64,000 nt of DNA from Chromatiaceae bacterium (lineage in GTDB: Bacteria; Pseudomonadota; Gammaproteobacteria; Chromatiales; Chromatiaceae), in the NCBI GenBank assembly GCA_024235255.1, contig JACKMT010000001.1, positions 1,054,001 through 1,118,000 of the forward strand, given 5' to 3'. Shown piece after piece: positions 27,801 to 35,845 of this stretch (position 1 is the stretch's first letter; the number at the start of each line of letters is the position of its first letter). Under the pieces are notes generated by a model, which had not been told where the DNA came from, ran no database searches, and worked only from the letters and a program-made list of their open reading frames with translations. The position numbers and the translations under genes were made by a program.

Positions 27801-28319
27801 CGGGCGGAATATGGCGTCTGCCTCTGCGTCGAGGTCTGCCAGCAGACGGTGCAATGCATGGCTGCCAAGCGCTGCCGAGAAGAGCGCCTGACCCACTTCC
27901 CCCTGCTGTTGCAGAATCTCCTCTCCTCCCTGGACCAGCGCCTGGTGATCCAATCCGAACAGCGTCTCGAACAGCGGCGCAGTCACGCCCTGCAGAAAAG
28001 GCATCAGTGCCTGCTCGCTGAGTACTTCGCCGTCGGCTGACAACAGGGTATTTTTTCTGCCTTTGCGGCGCATGAAGCGGAGCTCCTGCCCGTCGGCTGC
28101 GCGCAACCGGCCGGCGATGCGGAGCTTGCTGTAGCTGTGAACAAAATTATCGCGGGTATTCGTTTCAATACCGAAGAGCAGTGCTTTCAATGCGCGCAGT
28201 GCAGAGCTTTTTCCCGCCTCATTGGGACCGTAGACGATCTGCAACGCGTCCCCGTCGAACTCCAATGACCGCTCGCTGAAGGGCCCGAATGCGGCCAGAT
28301 TTAGCGCCTGTATTCTCAT
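24819..28319 (-). CDS. SMC/RecN-like AAA ATPase, YhaN type
   Basis: 1166 residues. Walker A GPNEAGKSS at 31-39 and Walker B/D-loop region FIVDDVLVHFDD near 1095, separated by ~1000 residues of Glu/Arg/Leu/Ala-rich heptad sequence. This is the SMC/Rad50 layout: the two halves of the ATPase come together by coiled-coil folding. The N-terminus FGPFSERSLEF matches the YhaN group, which pairs with a SbcD/YhaO-type nuclease. The gene overlaps that nuclease gene by 4 bp (ATGA). Expected role: DNA-end processing or repair as a Rad50/Mre11-like complex. A Zn-hook CxxC is not apparent in the coiled coil. Confidence 0.9.
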   Translation of the reverse strand: MRIQALNLAAFGPFSERSLEFDGDALQIVYGPNEAGKSSALRALKALLFGIETNTRDNFVHSYSKLRIAGRLRAADGQELRFMRRKGRKNTLLSADGEVLSEQALMPFLQGVTAPLFETLFGLDHQALVQGGEEILQQQGEVGQALFSAALGSHALHRLLADLDAEADAIFRPRGSTQQINAALKNFTELNKQVRECSLPSAKWEEQQRALERTSQALAELQSELAGDRIALNRLRRIQRVLPKLARRRELLQELDSMGEVVTLSADFAERRQQAVNGLELAQGAVARAASYLNELQHGLNGLAVNRALLEQAEAIEDLHARLGSHRSALRERPQLEAERRQRSADAESRLREIRPELALQEIAALQPLLAAGQIIFDSGKEHAVLTTRLELATSNLQKTETLIKIIHRERAGLPQSGSPDILQKTVAAARKEGDLDGSIESLRCALAALQEDCAADLSRLELWHGGLEDLAGVQVPNRESINRLAAAYDGLGYRLQRLAEKRETAAEGLHEAALRLDQIQRAGMVPTEADLAVARSERDTVWQLLRRHWLGGEDVSAEAGRYLGEERLPDVYERRIADADELADRLRREADRVAESAALQAKQDAGQRALEGVAEQLAVAAAEQAGLDAEWRELWANAGIEPRSPREMLVWLDDFEKLRSRNSEMRALRQKAGQLEQARDRHIQQLNRQLLALGVEREASARLETELLECEALTQRLVEVGQKRLVLDKKIIEREAEVHAFSATLRLATEALAAWKTRWDGLMQRIGLPASTSPSAAGDYIEQVKALFAAQNEAEKLSISIAAIDDQAASLQNQVAGITAAVAPELTALSAEDAVVRLNSLLSENRSSETKRQQIEAQIEKVGQEIREAKLSIRSMSEKLDSLCAEAKCDSRGQLGAAQRRSDLYLGIRASVAALEEQILEAGEGASMAVLEAESSGIDPDTLPVRIRELSSRIDNELEPKRTVLAERKGWQEKELALMDGSDRAAMFADQAQAMLAVIRADAERYVRVKLAGRILRDQIEQYRKQNQGPLVRRAGQYFAMLTLGSFNDLTTDFNEQDEPLLAGIRASGEKVYVTGMSTGTRDQLYLALRLASLEKYMESSEPMPFIVDDVLVHFDDERSLAALKTLSVLAEKTQVILFTHHSQAVAQARQLPGRVRVHMLGAAL

Positions 28320-29587
28320 GTTTGCCGTGGCGATGTGAGCAGACGATTGATCAGCAGCTCTTTGATATCCACCAATGCATCCTTAAGCAGCGCCGGGTCG
28401 GTCGGATCGAATGGATCCTCGCCGCCCAGCAGCTCCGCAGGCAACCTGTGACGCAGCGTTGAGAGTTCAGCGGCCAGCCTGTCTGCTGTTGAGGCGTCCA
28501 GCTCCAGCGCATTAACCGCGCGCAGCAGCCCGCCCAAGGCATCGTCCCGCAGGATAACCTGATCAGCGCCAATGCCGGCGCTGGTGCTGAGCGAAACCTT
28601 CTCCAACCAGATACCGGCACCACCGAGCGCCGACGCTAAAGCACGGTACTCCTGAACCCAATGTTGCCTGTCGGCATGCAATGCAGCGTGTGCACTGGTT
28701 GCTCCACGCAATACCAGGCGCGCGGCAACCGGCCGCCCTGCCGCGGCATCCGCCGCTGACTGCAGCGTTTCGCGTACCTGTTGGTAGATCTCGTCCACTG
28801 TCGCACTGCCGGACACATCGACTTCGCACAGCGACCAGCGCATCACATCGAGATCTCGATGCTCCACTCTGGCAACCACTCCGTTTTCCACCGCGACCAG
28901 CGTGCAACCTTTAGCGCCTGCCTCGCGGATATGCCGCCCCTGGATATTACCCGGAAACAGGATCCAGGGTTCCCGGCACACCTCCTCACGGCTATGCACA
29001 TGCCCCAATGCCCAATAGTGATAGCCTTTGCTGCGCAGCCCGGCGACGCTGCAGGGCGCGTAGGGCTCATGGCCGGGCTTGCCGTCCAGACAGGTGTGCA
29101 GCAGACCGATGTTGAAGCGCTGCGGATCGCCCTGCGGGTAGCCGCGCGACAGATCTTCGGTGACCGAACGATGCGCAAAACCCTGTCCGTGTACTGCCGT
29201 GTTCAGATCATCGAGAATGATCCGTTCGGGGTGTCGGGTCGAAAACATCCGCACGTTGTCCGGCAGGCGTAGATGTCGGGTAATAAGGCTGGCGGCATCG
29301 TGGTTGCCGGCAACCACAAAGACACGGATGCCCGCCTCGCGCAGCCGTGCCATGCGTCCGATGAAATAGAGGCCGGTGTTGTAATCCTTCCAGTCCCCGT
29401 CGTACAGGTCGCCCGCCAGCAGCAGAAACGCCACCTCCTCTTCGATTGCCAGTTCGATCAGATTGTCGAAAGCGCGGCGGGTCGCGCTGCGGATCTCAGC
29501 GACCGGTGCGCCTTCGTAGCGCTCCAGGCCGTGCAGGGCGCTGTCGAGGTGGATATCTGCCGCGTGGAGAAATTTAAACATGGCCAT
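28316..29587 (-). CDS. SbcD/Mre11-like metallophosphoesterase, YhaO type
   Basis: 423 residues with the calcineurin-like phosphoesterase motifs in order: DIHLD (~11-15), GDLYDGD (~60-66), GNHDAAS (~98-104), a later GHVHSRE and HTCLDG. These coordinate two metal ions for nuclease activity. The C-terminal ~130 residues are helical and likely contact the ATPase partner encoded immediately downstream with a 4-bp overlap. Together they form the equivalent of SbcDC or Mre11-Rad50. Start ATG at 29587; a second ATG two codons later is equally possible. Confidence 0.92.
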   Translation of the reverse strand: MAMFKFLHAADIHLDSALHGLERYEGAPVAEIRSATRRAFDNLIELAIEEEVAFLLLAGDLYDGDWKDYNTGLYFIGRMARLREAGIRVFVVAGNHDAASLITRHLRLPDNVRMFSTRHPERIILDDLNTAVHGQGFAHRSVTEDLSRGYPQGDPQRFNIGLLHTCLDGKPGHEPYAPCSVAGLRSKGYHYWALGHVHSREEVCREPWILFPGNIQGRHIREAGAKGCTLVAVENGVVARVEHRDLDVMRWSLCEVDVSGSATVDEIYQQVRETLQSAADAAAGRPVAARLVLRGATSAHAALHADRQHWVQEYRALASALGGAGIWLEKVSLSTSAGIGADQVILRDDALGGLLRAVNALELDASTADRLAAELSTLRHRLPAELLGGEDPFDPTDPALLKDALVDIKELLINRLLTSPRQT

Positions 29588-29690
29588 GTCCGCAGCCTTC
29601 GGTAGGCTTGCTAATCCGAAGGGGTTGACCTGATTACTGTCCGGTCAGGAGCCGCGCAAAAACCTGGCTTTGGCAATTGCCGACCGGTAC

Positions 29691-30041
29691 TCATTTGCCT
29701 CCACTCCTTGGTCCGGGCTCCGTCGCACTGCCGAATCGTTTACGCGATGAGGCGCGCTGCCGGACTTTTCCGTTCTGTTTCGGAAACTCCAACGATTCCG
29801 GGAGCGCTGCCGGAACCAACCCTTCCAAACCCTGCATCAGATCCAGCACCCGGATTATCCGGATGAGGCTGGACAGCTGCGTGGAAGCACCGGCCTCTAT
29901 CCGCTCCACGGTGCGCTTCGAGACGCCTGCCTGACCTGCCAGATCCGCCTGGGTGACTGACAGATCGATGCGGCGGCGTGCGAAGCGCTTGCCCAGCTCT
30001 ATCAGAACCATTTCCTCTGCAACGAGTGCTGTTATTTTCAT
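29691..30041 (-). CDS. Xre-family HTH regulator, HipB-like, without a toxin partner
   Basis: 116 residues from the ATG at 30041; an ATG at 30047 and a longer frame to 30113 exist but the longer part overlaps a palindrome. The HTH spans ~20-75 (RRIDLSVTQADLAGQAGVSKRTVERIEAG). The C-terminus is basic and low-complexity. HipB-type regulators normally neighbour a HipA-like kinase toxin; none is present on either side, so it is either an orphan antitoxin or an independent repressor. The start codon lies in an inverted repeat, suggesting autoregulation. Confidence 0.8.
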   Translation of the reverse strand: MKITALVAEEMVLIELGKRFARRRIDLSVTQADLAGQAGVSKRTVERIEAGASTQLSSLIRIIRVLDLMQGLEGLVPAALPESLEFPKQNGKVRQRASSRKRFGSATEPGPRSGGK

Positions 30042-30061
30042 AATCATTATATTGATGATTA
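30041..30061. promoter_or_regulatory. Inverted repeat overlapping the start of the HTH gene
   Basis: TAATCAT (30041-30047), a 7-nt spacer, ATGATTA (30055-30061). It overlaps the start codon of the HTH regulator, the usual place for an autoregulatory operator. Confidence 0.5.
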
Positions 30062-30084
30062 AAATGGACTTGAGGCATATATTA

Positions 30085-30147
30085 CGCCATATATGTCGAT
30101 TTATATCATGCATGAGAGCAAGGTTCTTTTCGCCATAGATGTCGATT
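30085..30147 (+). repeat. 17-bp direct repeat upstream of the HTH gene
   Basis: CGCCATATATGTCGATT at 30085-30101 recurs as CGCCATAGATGTCGATT at 30131-30147, one mismatch, period 46 bp. Both lie within the 340-bp region between the HTH gene and the transporter gene. Possible paired binding sites; no known consensus. Confidence 0.45.
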
Positions 30148-30384
30148 GAGTTTATGCGCCTTCATTCTGTAATTTTTTCAATTTATGCCCGACACAAGCT
30201 GAGACCACCACTCCAATTCAGCAAAAACGGATGCAGTCAACCCAACCTGTCCCGTGCAGGCTGCCGCCACAGGCCCGAACCGAACAGCAGCATTTTCGCT
30301 GTCAACGGAGCGCACCAATGCATAGCTGTGATTCCCCAAATGAGCCCGGTTATACTTTCAGTTTCATACCTTACCTGACGATCA

Positions 30385-32229
30385 TTGAATACCGTGACTT
30401 TCCCAGAACTGCCTAATCTCCATGCTTTGGCGATCCTGCTGCTGACAGGCATCGCGCTGCTGCTCTTCTCGCGTGACCGCATCCCGCTGGAGAGCTCCAG
30501 TCTGATGATATTGGTGATATTGACATTGGGACTGACGCTCTTCCCGTTCCAGAGTGGCGGCGAGCAGAAACTGAGTGCGGTAGCCCTGTTTTCCGGGTTC
30601 GGCCACCAGGCATTGGTAGCGGTGTGCGCGCTGATGGTGGCCGGACAGGGGCTGGTACGCACCGGCGCACTGGAGCCGCTGGGCCGTATTCTGTCAAGGC
30701 TGTGGGGACGCTGGCCGCAACTGTCGCTGTTACTAACGCTGGTGCTGGCAGCTGTGCTTAGCGCTTTTGTCAACAATACGCCGATTGTCGTTCTGCTGCT
30801 CCCGATTCTGGTCAGCGTCGCGATACGCACCGGACGCTCCCCTTCCAGTGTGCTGATGCCGATGGGCCTGGCCACACTGTTGGGTGGAATGGGAACCACT
30901 ATCGGCACCTCGACCAACCTGCTGGTGGTGTCGGTGGCTGCGGACATGGGGCTGAAGGAGATCGGCATGTTCGACTTCCTGCTGCCGGCAGCCGTTGCCG
31001 GCGCCCTGGGAATATTCTATCTGTGGGCGATCGCTCCCCGCCTGCTGCCACAGCGCGAGACCCCGATGAGCAATATCTCTCCCAGAATCTTCTCCGCAGA
31101 ACTCAGCATCAACGAGGAAAATCCACTGGTTGGTGAGACGCTGGCAACGGCTATCAAACGCACCGATGGCGGGCTCAAAGTCGAGCGCATCCGCCGGGGT
31201 AACAACAACTTTTTAATGCCGATTCCCGATGTGGTCCTCAGGGCAGGTGACCGCTTGTTGGTCAACGACACGCCGCAGAACCTCAAAGAGTTTGAGCAGA
31301 TTCTGGAAACCGCGCTCTATTCAGGCGATCACCGGGTGGATGAAGATCACCCGCTGCAGGCACAGGATCAGCAGATAGCGGAGGTGGTGGTGGTGCGCGG
31401 TTCTTCGGTCAGCGGCGTCTCGCTCCGCCAAGCACGGTTTGTCCAGCGGTATAACCTGGTCGTACTGGCGCTCCATCGCCAGGGCCGGGCAGTCTGGCCG
31501 GGTGGCGGCAGAGAGCTGGCCGATATTCTGCTGCAGGTCAGCGATGTACTGCTGGTGCAGGGCGCCAAGACGCAGATAGCCGCCCTCAAGAAGGACAGCA
31601 ACATGCTGGTGCTCGATGCAACCAGTGATCTGCCGCATACGGACAAGGCTCCGCTGGCGCTGGCAATTATGGCGATGATCGTAGTACTTGCAGCGTTCGG
31701 CATCCTGCCCATCGCGATCAGTGCTGTGTTTGGCTCGTTACTGCTGATCCTTACCCGGTGTCTCACCTGGCGGGATGCCACCAGTGCTCTGAGTGCGCAG
31801 GTCATCCTGATCGTGGTTGCCAGTCTGGCGCTGGGCAACGCGCTGCTGGAGACCGGCGGTACAACCTATATCACGCAGCTCTTTCTCTACCTGACGCACG
31901 GCGCAACACCGGCAATGGTGCTCAGCGGATTGATGCTGCTGATGGCCGTCCTTACCAACATCGTCTCCAACAATGCAGCGGCGGTCATAGGTACGCCGAT
32001 CGCGGTCAGCATCGCCCAGCAACTTGGCCAACCGCCGGAGGCATTCGTCCTCGCCGTGCTGTTCGGGGCTAATATGAGCTATGCAACGCCGATGGGATAC
32101 CAGACCAATCTGTTGGTGATGAATGCCGGCGGCTACACCTTTTCAGACTTCATTCGAATAGGTTTGCCCCTCAGTCTGCTGATGTGGCTTGCCTTGAGTT
32201 TATTGCTGCCGCTGCTTTATGGATTTTGA
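30385..32229 (+). CDS. SLC13-type transporter with two TrkA-C (RCK_C) domains
   Basis: 614 residues. Two blocks of membrane segments (~10-230 and ~415-610) flank a cytoplasmic middle with two RCK_C-like domains (~230-320 and ~325-410; DRLLVNDTPQN, DVLLVQGAKTQ). This is the architecture of SLC13-family anion:Na+ symporters with TrkA-C domains, including the putative sulfate or citrate carriers of bacteria. NNTPIVVLLLPIL and SNNAAAVIGTPIA are the two re-entrant SNT-like motifs of the family. The best start is uncertain: TTG at 30385, or GTG at 30394; neither has a clear ribosome-binding site. Substrate unknown, though sulfate would suit a sulfur bacterium. Confidence 0.86.
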   Translation: MNTVTFPELPNLHALAILLLTGIALLLFSRDRIPLESSSLMILVILTLGLTLFPFQSGGEQKLSAVALFSGFGHQALVAVCALMVAGQGLVRTGALEPLGRILSRLWGRWPQLSLLLTLVLAAVLSAFVNNTPIVVLLLPILVSVAIRTGRSPSSVLMPMGLATLLGGMGTTIGTSTNLLVVSVAADMGLKEIGMFDFLLPAAVAGALGIFYLWAIAPRLLPQRETPMSNISPRIFSAELSINEENPLVGETLATAIKRTDGGLKVERIRRGNNNFLMPIPDVVLRAGDRLLVNDTPQNLKEFEQILETALYSGDHRVDEDHPLQAQDQQIAEVVVVRGSSVSGVSLRQARFVQRYNLVVLALHRQGRAVWPGGGRELADILLQVSDVLLVQGAKTQIAALKKDSNMLVLDATSDLPHTDKAPLALAIMAMIVVLAAFGILPIAISAVFGSLLLILTRCLTWRDATSALSAQVILIVVASLALGNALLETGGTTYITQLFLYLTHGATPAMVLSGLMLLMAVLTNIVSNNAAAVIGTPIAVSIAQQLGQPPEAFVLAVLFGANMSYATPMGYQTNLLVMNAGGYTFSDFIRIGLPLSLLMWLALSLLLPLLYGF

Positions 32230-32275
32230 ACGAGTTTTTGGAAATAGCAAAAAGCCGTGACCGACGCCATGCGTG

Positions 32276-32962
32276 CTATTGATAAGCGGCTTGGTTGAAG
32301 CCCGCTCGCAGCCAACTCACACCGTCAGCCTGCCTTTCCAGTGGAATTGAAACAACGTCGTCCTGGACAAACCCCGACAGTTCGCCGAGTTCGTCGTACT
32401 GGATACATTCGTTTCCCTTGAACAGAAAATCACCGATATAACGATGGTTGATTTTGTGTTTGAGATGCTCGGCGTAGGGTAGCCCGAGAAAATGGCTGAT
32501 GAATCCTCGGATGACTCCCGCGTGGACCACAACCAGAATGGTTTCATCCTGACGCCTGCAAGCCACAGACTTTAAGAAGCCGACGCTGCGCGCCTGCATT
32601 TGTACGAAGCTCTCACCGCCAGGATAGACGAAATCCGGATCCCGCTTGTGCTGCGGAATATTCTGCTCCACCCATAACTTGCTCTTGCGGTAAAGTTCGC
32701 CATAGTTAATTTCGTTCAGATTCACCGAGTCATGCAGCAGATGAATCCCCCTTTTCCGGGCATAGAACATTCCGGTCTGGCGAGCTCTTTCCAGATAGCT
32801 GGTGTAGACCGCTGAAAACTTTATTTTGCGCGCTGTCAGGATCTCATCCACAAAGGCGAGATCGGCTTCCCAATCTCTGACTCGAGGCGCGTCACCCCAT
32901 CCCAGAATATGTCCGGATGCGTTAATCAGTGTTTTATAGTGTCTGACGACAATTGCGCGCAT
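32276..32962 (-). CDS. Histidine phosphatase (phosphoglycerate-mutase-like) family protein
   Basis: 228 residues from the ATG at 32962 (MRAIVVRHYKT); the frame can be extended into the preceding gene. The phospho-accepting histidine is in VVRHYKT (usual motif RHG, here RHY) and the second catalytic histidine in VVVHAGVIRG. SYLERARQT matches the conserved phosphate-pocket arginine region, and Glu precedes INYGE. Probably a small-molecule phosphatase; the substrate cannot be told. It starts 4 bp after the CoA-binding gene ends, so the two are co-transcribed. Confidence 0.86.
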   Translation of the reverse strand: MRAIVVRHYKTLINASGHILGWGDAPRVRDWEADLAFVDEILTARKIKFSAVYTSYLERARQTGMFYARKRGIHLLHDSVNLNEINYGELYRKSKLWVEQNIPQHKRDPDFVYPGGESFVQMQARSVGFLKSVACRRQDETILVVVHAGVIRGFISHFLGLPYAEHLKHKINHRYIGDFLFKGNECIQYDELGELSGFVQDDVVSIPLERQADGVSWLRAGFNQAAYQ

Positions 32963-32966
32963 GCGT

Positions 32967-33344
32967 TTAAAGGCCAGCCATGTATTGATCAGTATCAAGA
33001 AGTACTAGCGTGCAGGCTGTCTGCACCTTTATCCCGACCTCTTGTAAATTGCCAATGATCTCCGGATCTTCGGTGCCCGGATTAAGGATAACCCTATAAG
33101 GGTTGGCGTTTATTATATCATCCAACAACGTTTTGAGTATGCTGGGTCTTACATAGACGGTGACCGTATCGATCCTGCCGGGGCAAGCCGTCAGGTCTTG
33201 GTAACATGCAATGCCGTCAATCTGGTCATGACTGGGATTTACCAGCAGCACCTTATGGCCATGGCCCGCCAGAGCCCGCATCGATTTGTGGGCAAACCGA
33301 CCTGGATCGTCACTCGCCCCCAGTATCGCAACCGTTTCTCTCAT
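32967..33344 (-). CDS. CoA-binding-domain protein (YccU-like)
   Basis: 125 residues forming a single Rossmann-like CoA-binding domain: VAILGASDDPGRFAHKSM at the N-terminus, VLLVNPSH, a middle TVYVRPS segment, and VILNPGTED. Similar small proteins are related to succinyl-CoA ligase alpha subunits, and their physiological role is unclear. It is the first gene of a pair with the histidine phosphatase. A 7-bp-arm inverted repeat lies ~28 bp upstream of its ATG. Confidence 0.85.
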   Translation of the reverse strand: MRETVAILGASDDPGRFAHKSMRALAGHGHKVLLVNPSHDQIDGIACYQDLTACPGRIDTVTVYVRPSILKTLLDDIINANPYRVILNPGTEDPEIIGNLQEVGIKVQTACTLVLLDTDQYMAGL

Positions 33345-33371
33345 CGCTGATGTCCAAGCTTATCGTAACAT

Positions 33372-33393
33372 TCTAACTCGATCTATAGTTAGA
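33372..33393. promoter_or_regulatory. Inverted repeat upstream of the CoA-binding gene
   Basis: TCTAACT (33372-33378), an 8-nt spacer, AGTTAGA (33387-33393), located 28 bp before the start codon at 33344. The position fits a repressor operator; no consensus recognised. Confidence 0.35.
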
Positions 33394-33566
33394 TTAACAT
33401 CCTTATGGATTTGCACCCAATCTATGTGTCTGCACTGTCCCGCCGCGATCCTGCAAATCCGGTATCCTGCTAGGTTCGCCTCACCTCTCGTCGAGTTGAC
33501 CATTAATTTTCTCAAATCTCTAAACCGAGGGATTTATAGACCTCGGGTTTGGGACTTAAAAGCGGG

Positions 33567-34166
33567 CTATTTTCCACCATCGACCGAAGCGGCTATTTGT
33601 GCGTTCACAACAGCAGTGACCGTATCGCTGTCCCAATCCGCCGGGCCCACCTTGACACCGATTGCCTTACCCCTTCTATCTACCAGCAGGGTGGTTGGCA
33701 GCCCAGGCACTTTTAACGCACTTTCGGTTTCACCGTTCTGATCTATGTAAGCTTCGAGCGAGCTTATACCCGCCGTCCGATAAAACGTCTGCACCACGGA
33801 GATACCCTGCAAATCGGTAGAAATTGCCAGCACATGGAAATCGTTGCCACCCATGCGAGCGTGCAAACGATCAAGCGACGGCATCTCCTCCCGGCAGGGA
33901 GGACACCATGTCGCCCATAGATTTAGCAGCACTACCTTGCCGCTGAAATCGGCCAGCGTATGCTGCGCTCCCGAACCATCCACAAAATGCAGTTCAGGCA
34001 AGGATTTTAGGTTGTCTATCCTGTTGAATGGGCCAAGTTTTACCGCTGCAGGCTTTTCGTTATCGGCTGCCTGTTCAGGTTGGGTGACCCTGACTTCGAA
34101 CCACAATAGAACTGCAGCCGACACGAATATTGCGGCTAAAACCAGCCGCGGAAACACGCTCTTCAT
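33567..34166 (-). CDS. TlpA-like membrane-anchored thioredoxin
   Basis: 199 residues from the ATG at 34166. A basic start and hydrophobic segment (~7-25) anchor or export the protein; the thioredoxin fold occupies ~65-195 with the redox pair in WATWCPPCREEMP and the cis-Pro in VPGLPTTLL. TlpA-like proteins reduce disulfides in the periplasm, often during cytochrome c or CuA/copper-site maturation. It lies 61 bp after a DUF411 gene in the same direction and belongs to the metal/redox cluster of 33.5-36.2 kb. Confidence 0.9.
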   Translation of the reverse strand: MKSVFPRLVLAAIFVSAAVLLWFEVRVTQPEQAADNEKPAAVKLGPFNRIDNLKSLPELHFVDGSGAQHTLADFSGKVVLLNLWATWCPPCREEMPSLDRLHARMGGNDFHVLAISTDLQGISVVQTFYRTAGISSLEAYIDQNGETESALKVPGLPTTLLVDRRGKAIGVKVGPADWDSDTVTAVVNAQIAASVDGGK

Positions 34167-34227
34167 AACTTTAAATCTTGTTCCAACGAACCCCGTTTCC
34201 CGTTGCCTTATTTTGACAACGGGCACC

Positions 34228-34716
34228 TCAATGCTTGGCAAAAACCCTGTCGTTCTTGCCTCTGGTAAACGCAACAACATCATACGGATCCACATACGCG
34301 CCTTCCATGCCCGGAGATCCTGCCGGCATACCGGGAACCGCCAGCCCATCCACTGCCGGGCGCTCCTTCAGCAGCCGCCGTATATCCCCCGCCGGTACAT
34401 GCCCCTCAACTATATAACCATCCACGACCGCCGTATGGCAGGATCGCAGTTGATAAGCTACGCCATGCTTATCCTTGATCTGGTTCATATCCTCCCGGTT
34501 GTGCGCTGTCACTTTGAATCCCGCATCCTGCATATGTTCGATCCATTTCCCACAACAGCCACAGGTAGCCGATTTATAGACAGTGACTTCCGGGCCGCCG
34601 GCCAGATTGTCTTTGGGAAGCCAAATCAATAAGCCTACGGTGAGGATGGCAACCACCCCTGCAATCAACTTCTGTGGTTTACTGATGCGCCGCTCTTTGC
34701 TGTTCATTTTACTCAT
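34228..34716 (-). CDS. DUF411 metal-binding protein
   Basis: 162 residues. N-terminal membrane anchor or signal (~17-35), then the DUF411 domain with ATCGCCGKW (cysteines ~52-55), SCHTAVVDGYIVEGHVPA and PGMPAGSPGME. These Cys, His and Met positions are those expected to bind copper. DUF411 proteins are usually encoded in copper-homeostasis operons and act in the periplasm. Flanked by the TlpA-like gene downstream and, upstream across a repeat element, the HMA-like and cytochrome c genes. Start: ATG at 34716 with AGGTAAG upstream; a second ATG three codons on is possible. Confidence 0.88.
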   Translation of the reverse strand: MSKMNSKERRISKPQKLIAGVVAILTVGLLIWLPKDNLAGGPEVTVYKSATCGCCGKWIEHMQDAGFKVTAHNREDMNQIKDKHGVAYQLRSCHTAVVDGYIVEGHVPAGDIRRLLKERPAVDGLAVPGMPAGSPGMEGAYVDPYDVVAFTRGKNDRVFAKH

Positions 34717-34749
34717 TTGATCTTACCTGCAAATTGCCATATGAATTAT

Positions 34750-34862
34750 GTTTAGATCGTCAACGGGGTATAAATTCTCACTGACGAGCAAAGGGGGAAC
34801 CACACCTCTGCTCTTTGGAAACCCCTCTGTTCCCGCCACAAACGGCGGTGTATTTTTAAATC
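34750..34862 (+). repeat. Dispersed intergenic element, copy 1
   Basis: One of three related ~115-bp elements (others at 39119 and 43081), all starting with a GTTAGATCGTCAACG-like block. Here CGTCA pairs with TGACG about 20 nt later, CAAAG pairs with CTTTG, and CCGCC with GGCGG near the 3' end. It fills the gap between the HMA-like and DUF411 genes and lies opposite to their direction. No ORF inside. Confidence 0.7.
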
Positions 34863-34874
34863 ATTCGGATCTGA

Positions 34875-35267
34875 CTACCGCTGCCGCCTGGAAGCAGCGT
34901 TGATCCCTTTCGGATTACTACAGCAGGGAGGCGCCGGTGCATTGGCATTTTCCCGTGCGTTGACATCCAGATACTGAAACCAGCTCCACTTCCGCCTCCA
35001 CCACCAACTATCGCTGAGCGGAAAACCGACCGCCTCCAACTGATTTTTTAGCAGCAGAAAATCCACCTTGGTCTGGTCGTATTCTACACGTATCTTTTTC
35101 CGCTCCAGATAAACCTGAACCTGCAAAATTCCCGGTAGTTTGGCTAGCGCGTTGTTGATGGTGATTGCGTCTGCCTGATGATTCAGTGCCGGAATTCTGA
35201 TCCAGTGTCTGATATCCCAGGCAACCGAATCTTTCGGATCGCTATGGTTGTTCATATACACTCGCAT
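34875..35267 (-). CDS. Small HMA-like protein of the cytochrome cluster
   Basis: 130 residues from the ATG at 35267 (GAGCGGAA upstream). The middle (~35-85) has the beta-alpha-beta layout of heavy-metal-associated domains (INNALAKLPGILQVQVYLERKKIRVEY and KNQLEAVGFPLSD, in parts), but the CxxC metal site is missing; the equivalent region reads NHQADAI. A CC pair occurs near the C-terminus (PAPPCCSNP). A Trp-rich stretch follows the domain. It may bind a metal by the C-terminal cysteines or act as a protein-interaction version of the fold. It starts 20 bp after the cytochrome c gene. Confidence 0.7.
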   Translation of the reverse strand: MRVYMNNHSDPKDSVAWDIRHWIRIPALNHQADAITINNALAKLPGILQVQVYLERKKIRVEYDQTKVDFLLLKNQLEAVGFPLSDSWWWRRKWSWFQYLDVNARENANAPAPPCCSNPKGINAASRRQR

Positions 35268-35287
35268 TTTTCCGCTCTGTCGATTGC

Positions 35288-35767
35288 CTAATGTAGAGAC
35301 CGGGATGCAATCTCCCGCTGCATCCACGTCGAATAGATCTGCTCGGGCCACTTGGACTGAAACCAGGCGATTGCGGCAATCATCTCGTCGTTGGAGAGCT
35401 TTTCACCCCAGGCAGGCATACCGCCCTGTCCGCCGGGGCTTCCATTCTTGACTGTATGAAACAGCATCTTCAATGGATGGTGCCAGGCATGCCCGGAACC
35501 GTTCAGCGGCGGCGCTGGATATTTGCCGTCTGCACCAAGCTGCCGCCAGTCCAACGCCCCCTCTCCCTGTTTACCATGACAGACAGCGCAGTTTTGTTGA
35601 AACACCCTGCCCCCTTGAATGACATGCTGAAACGAATACCAACGCTCAACCGGCTTTTCTGCCGCCGATGTATCGGCAACAGGCATTGTGGAGAATGGCG
35701 TCTGGACTGAATTATCCGCAAAACAGAGAGCAGGCAGCAGTAACATAATAAGTTTAAGAATCCTCAC
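35288..35767 (-). CDS. Periplasmic mono-heme cytochrome c
   Basis: 159 residues from the GTG at 35767, which has CGGAG 8 nt upstream and directly opens a signal peptide (VRILKLIMLLLPALCFA); a TTG further upstream is less likely. The heme site is CAVCH, preceded by GGRVFQQN, and the sixth ligand is probably Met in GGMPAWG. Class I cytochrome c, about 100 residues in the mature domain. It sits with HMA-like, DUF411, TlpA-like and CopL-like genes in one direction, which suggests electron transfer linked to copper handling. Confidence 0.9.
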   Translation of the reverse strand: MRILKLIMLLLPALCFADNSVQTPFSTMPVADTSAAEKPVERWYSFQHVIQGGRVFQQNCAVCHGKQGEGALDWRQLGADGKYPAPPLNGSGHAWHHPLKMLFHTVKNGSPGGQGGMPAWGEKLSNDEMIAAIAWFQSKWPEQIYSTWMQREIASRSLH

Positions 35768-35845
35768 TGATTCACTCCGGAAGTAAGCGCATTGCAAACG
35801 CAACGATGTGCGACGGGACGAGATCCTCGCCGCCGTTGAGACGAA

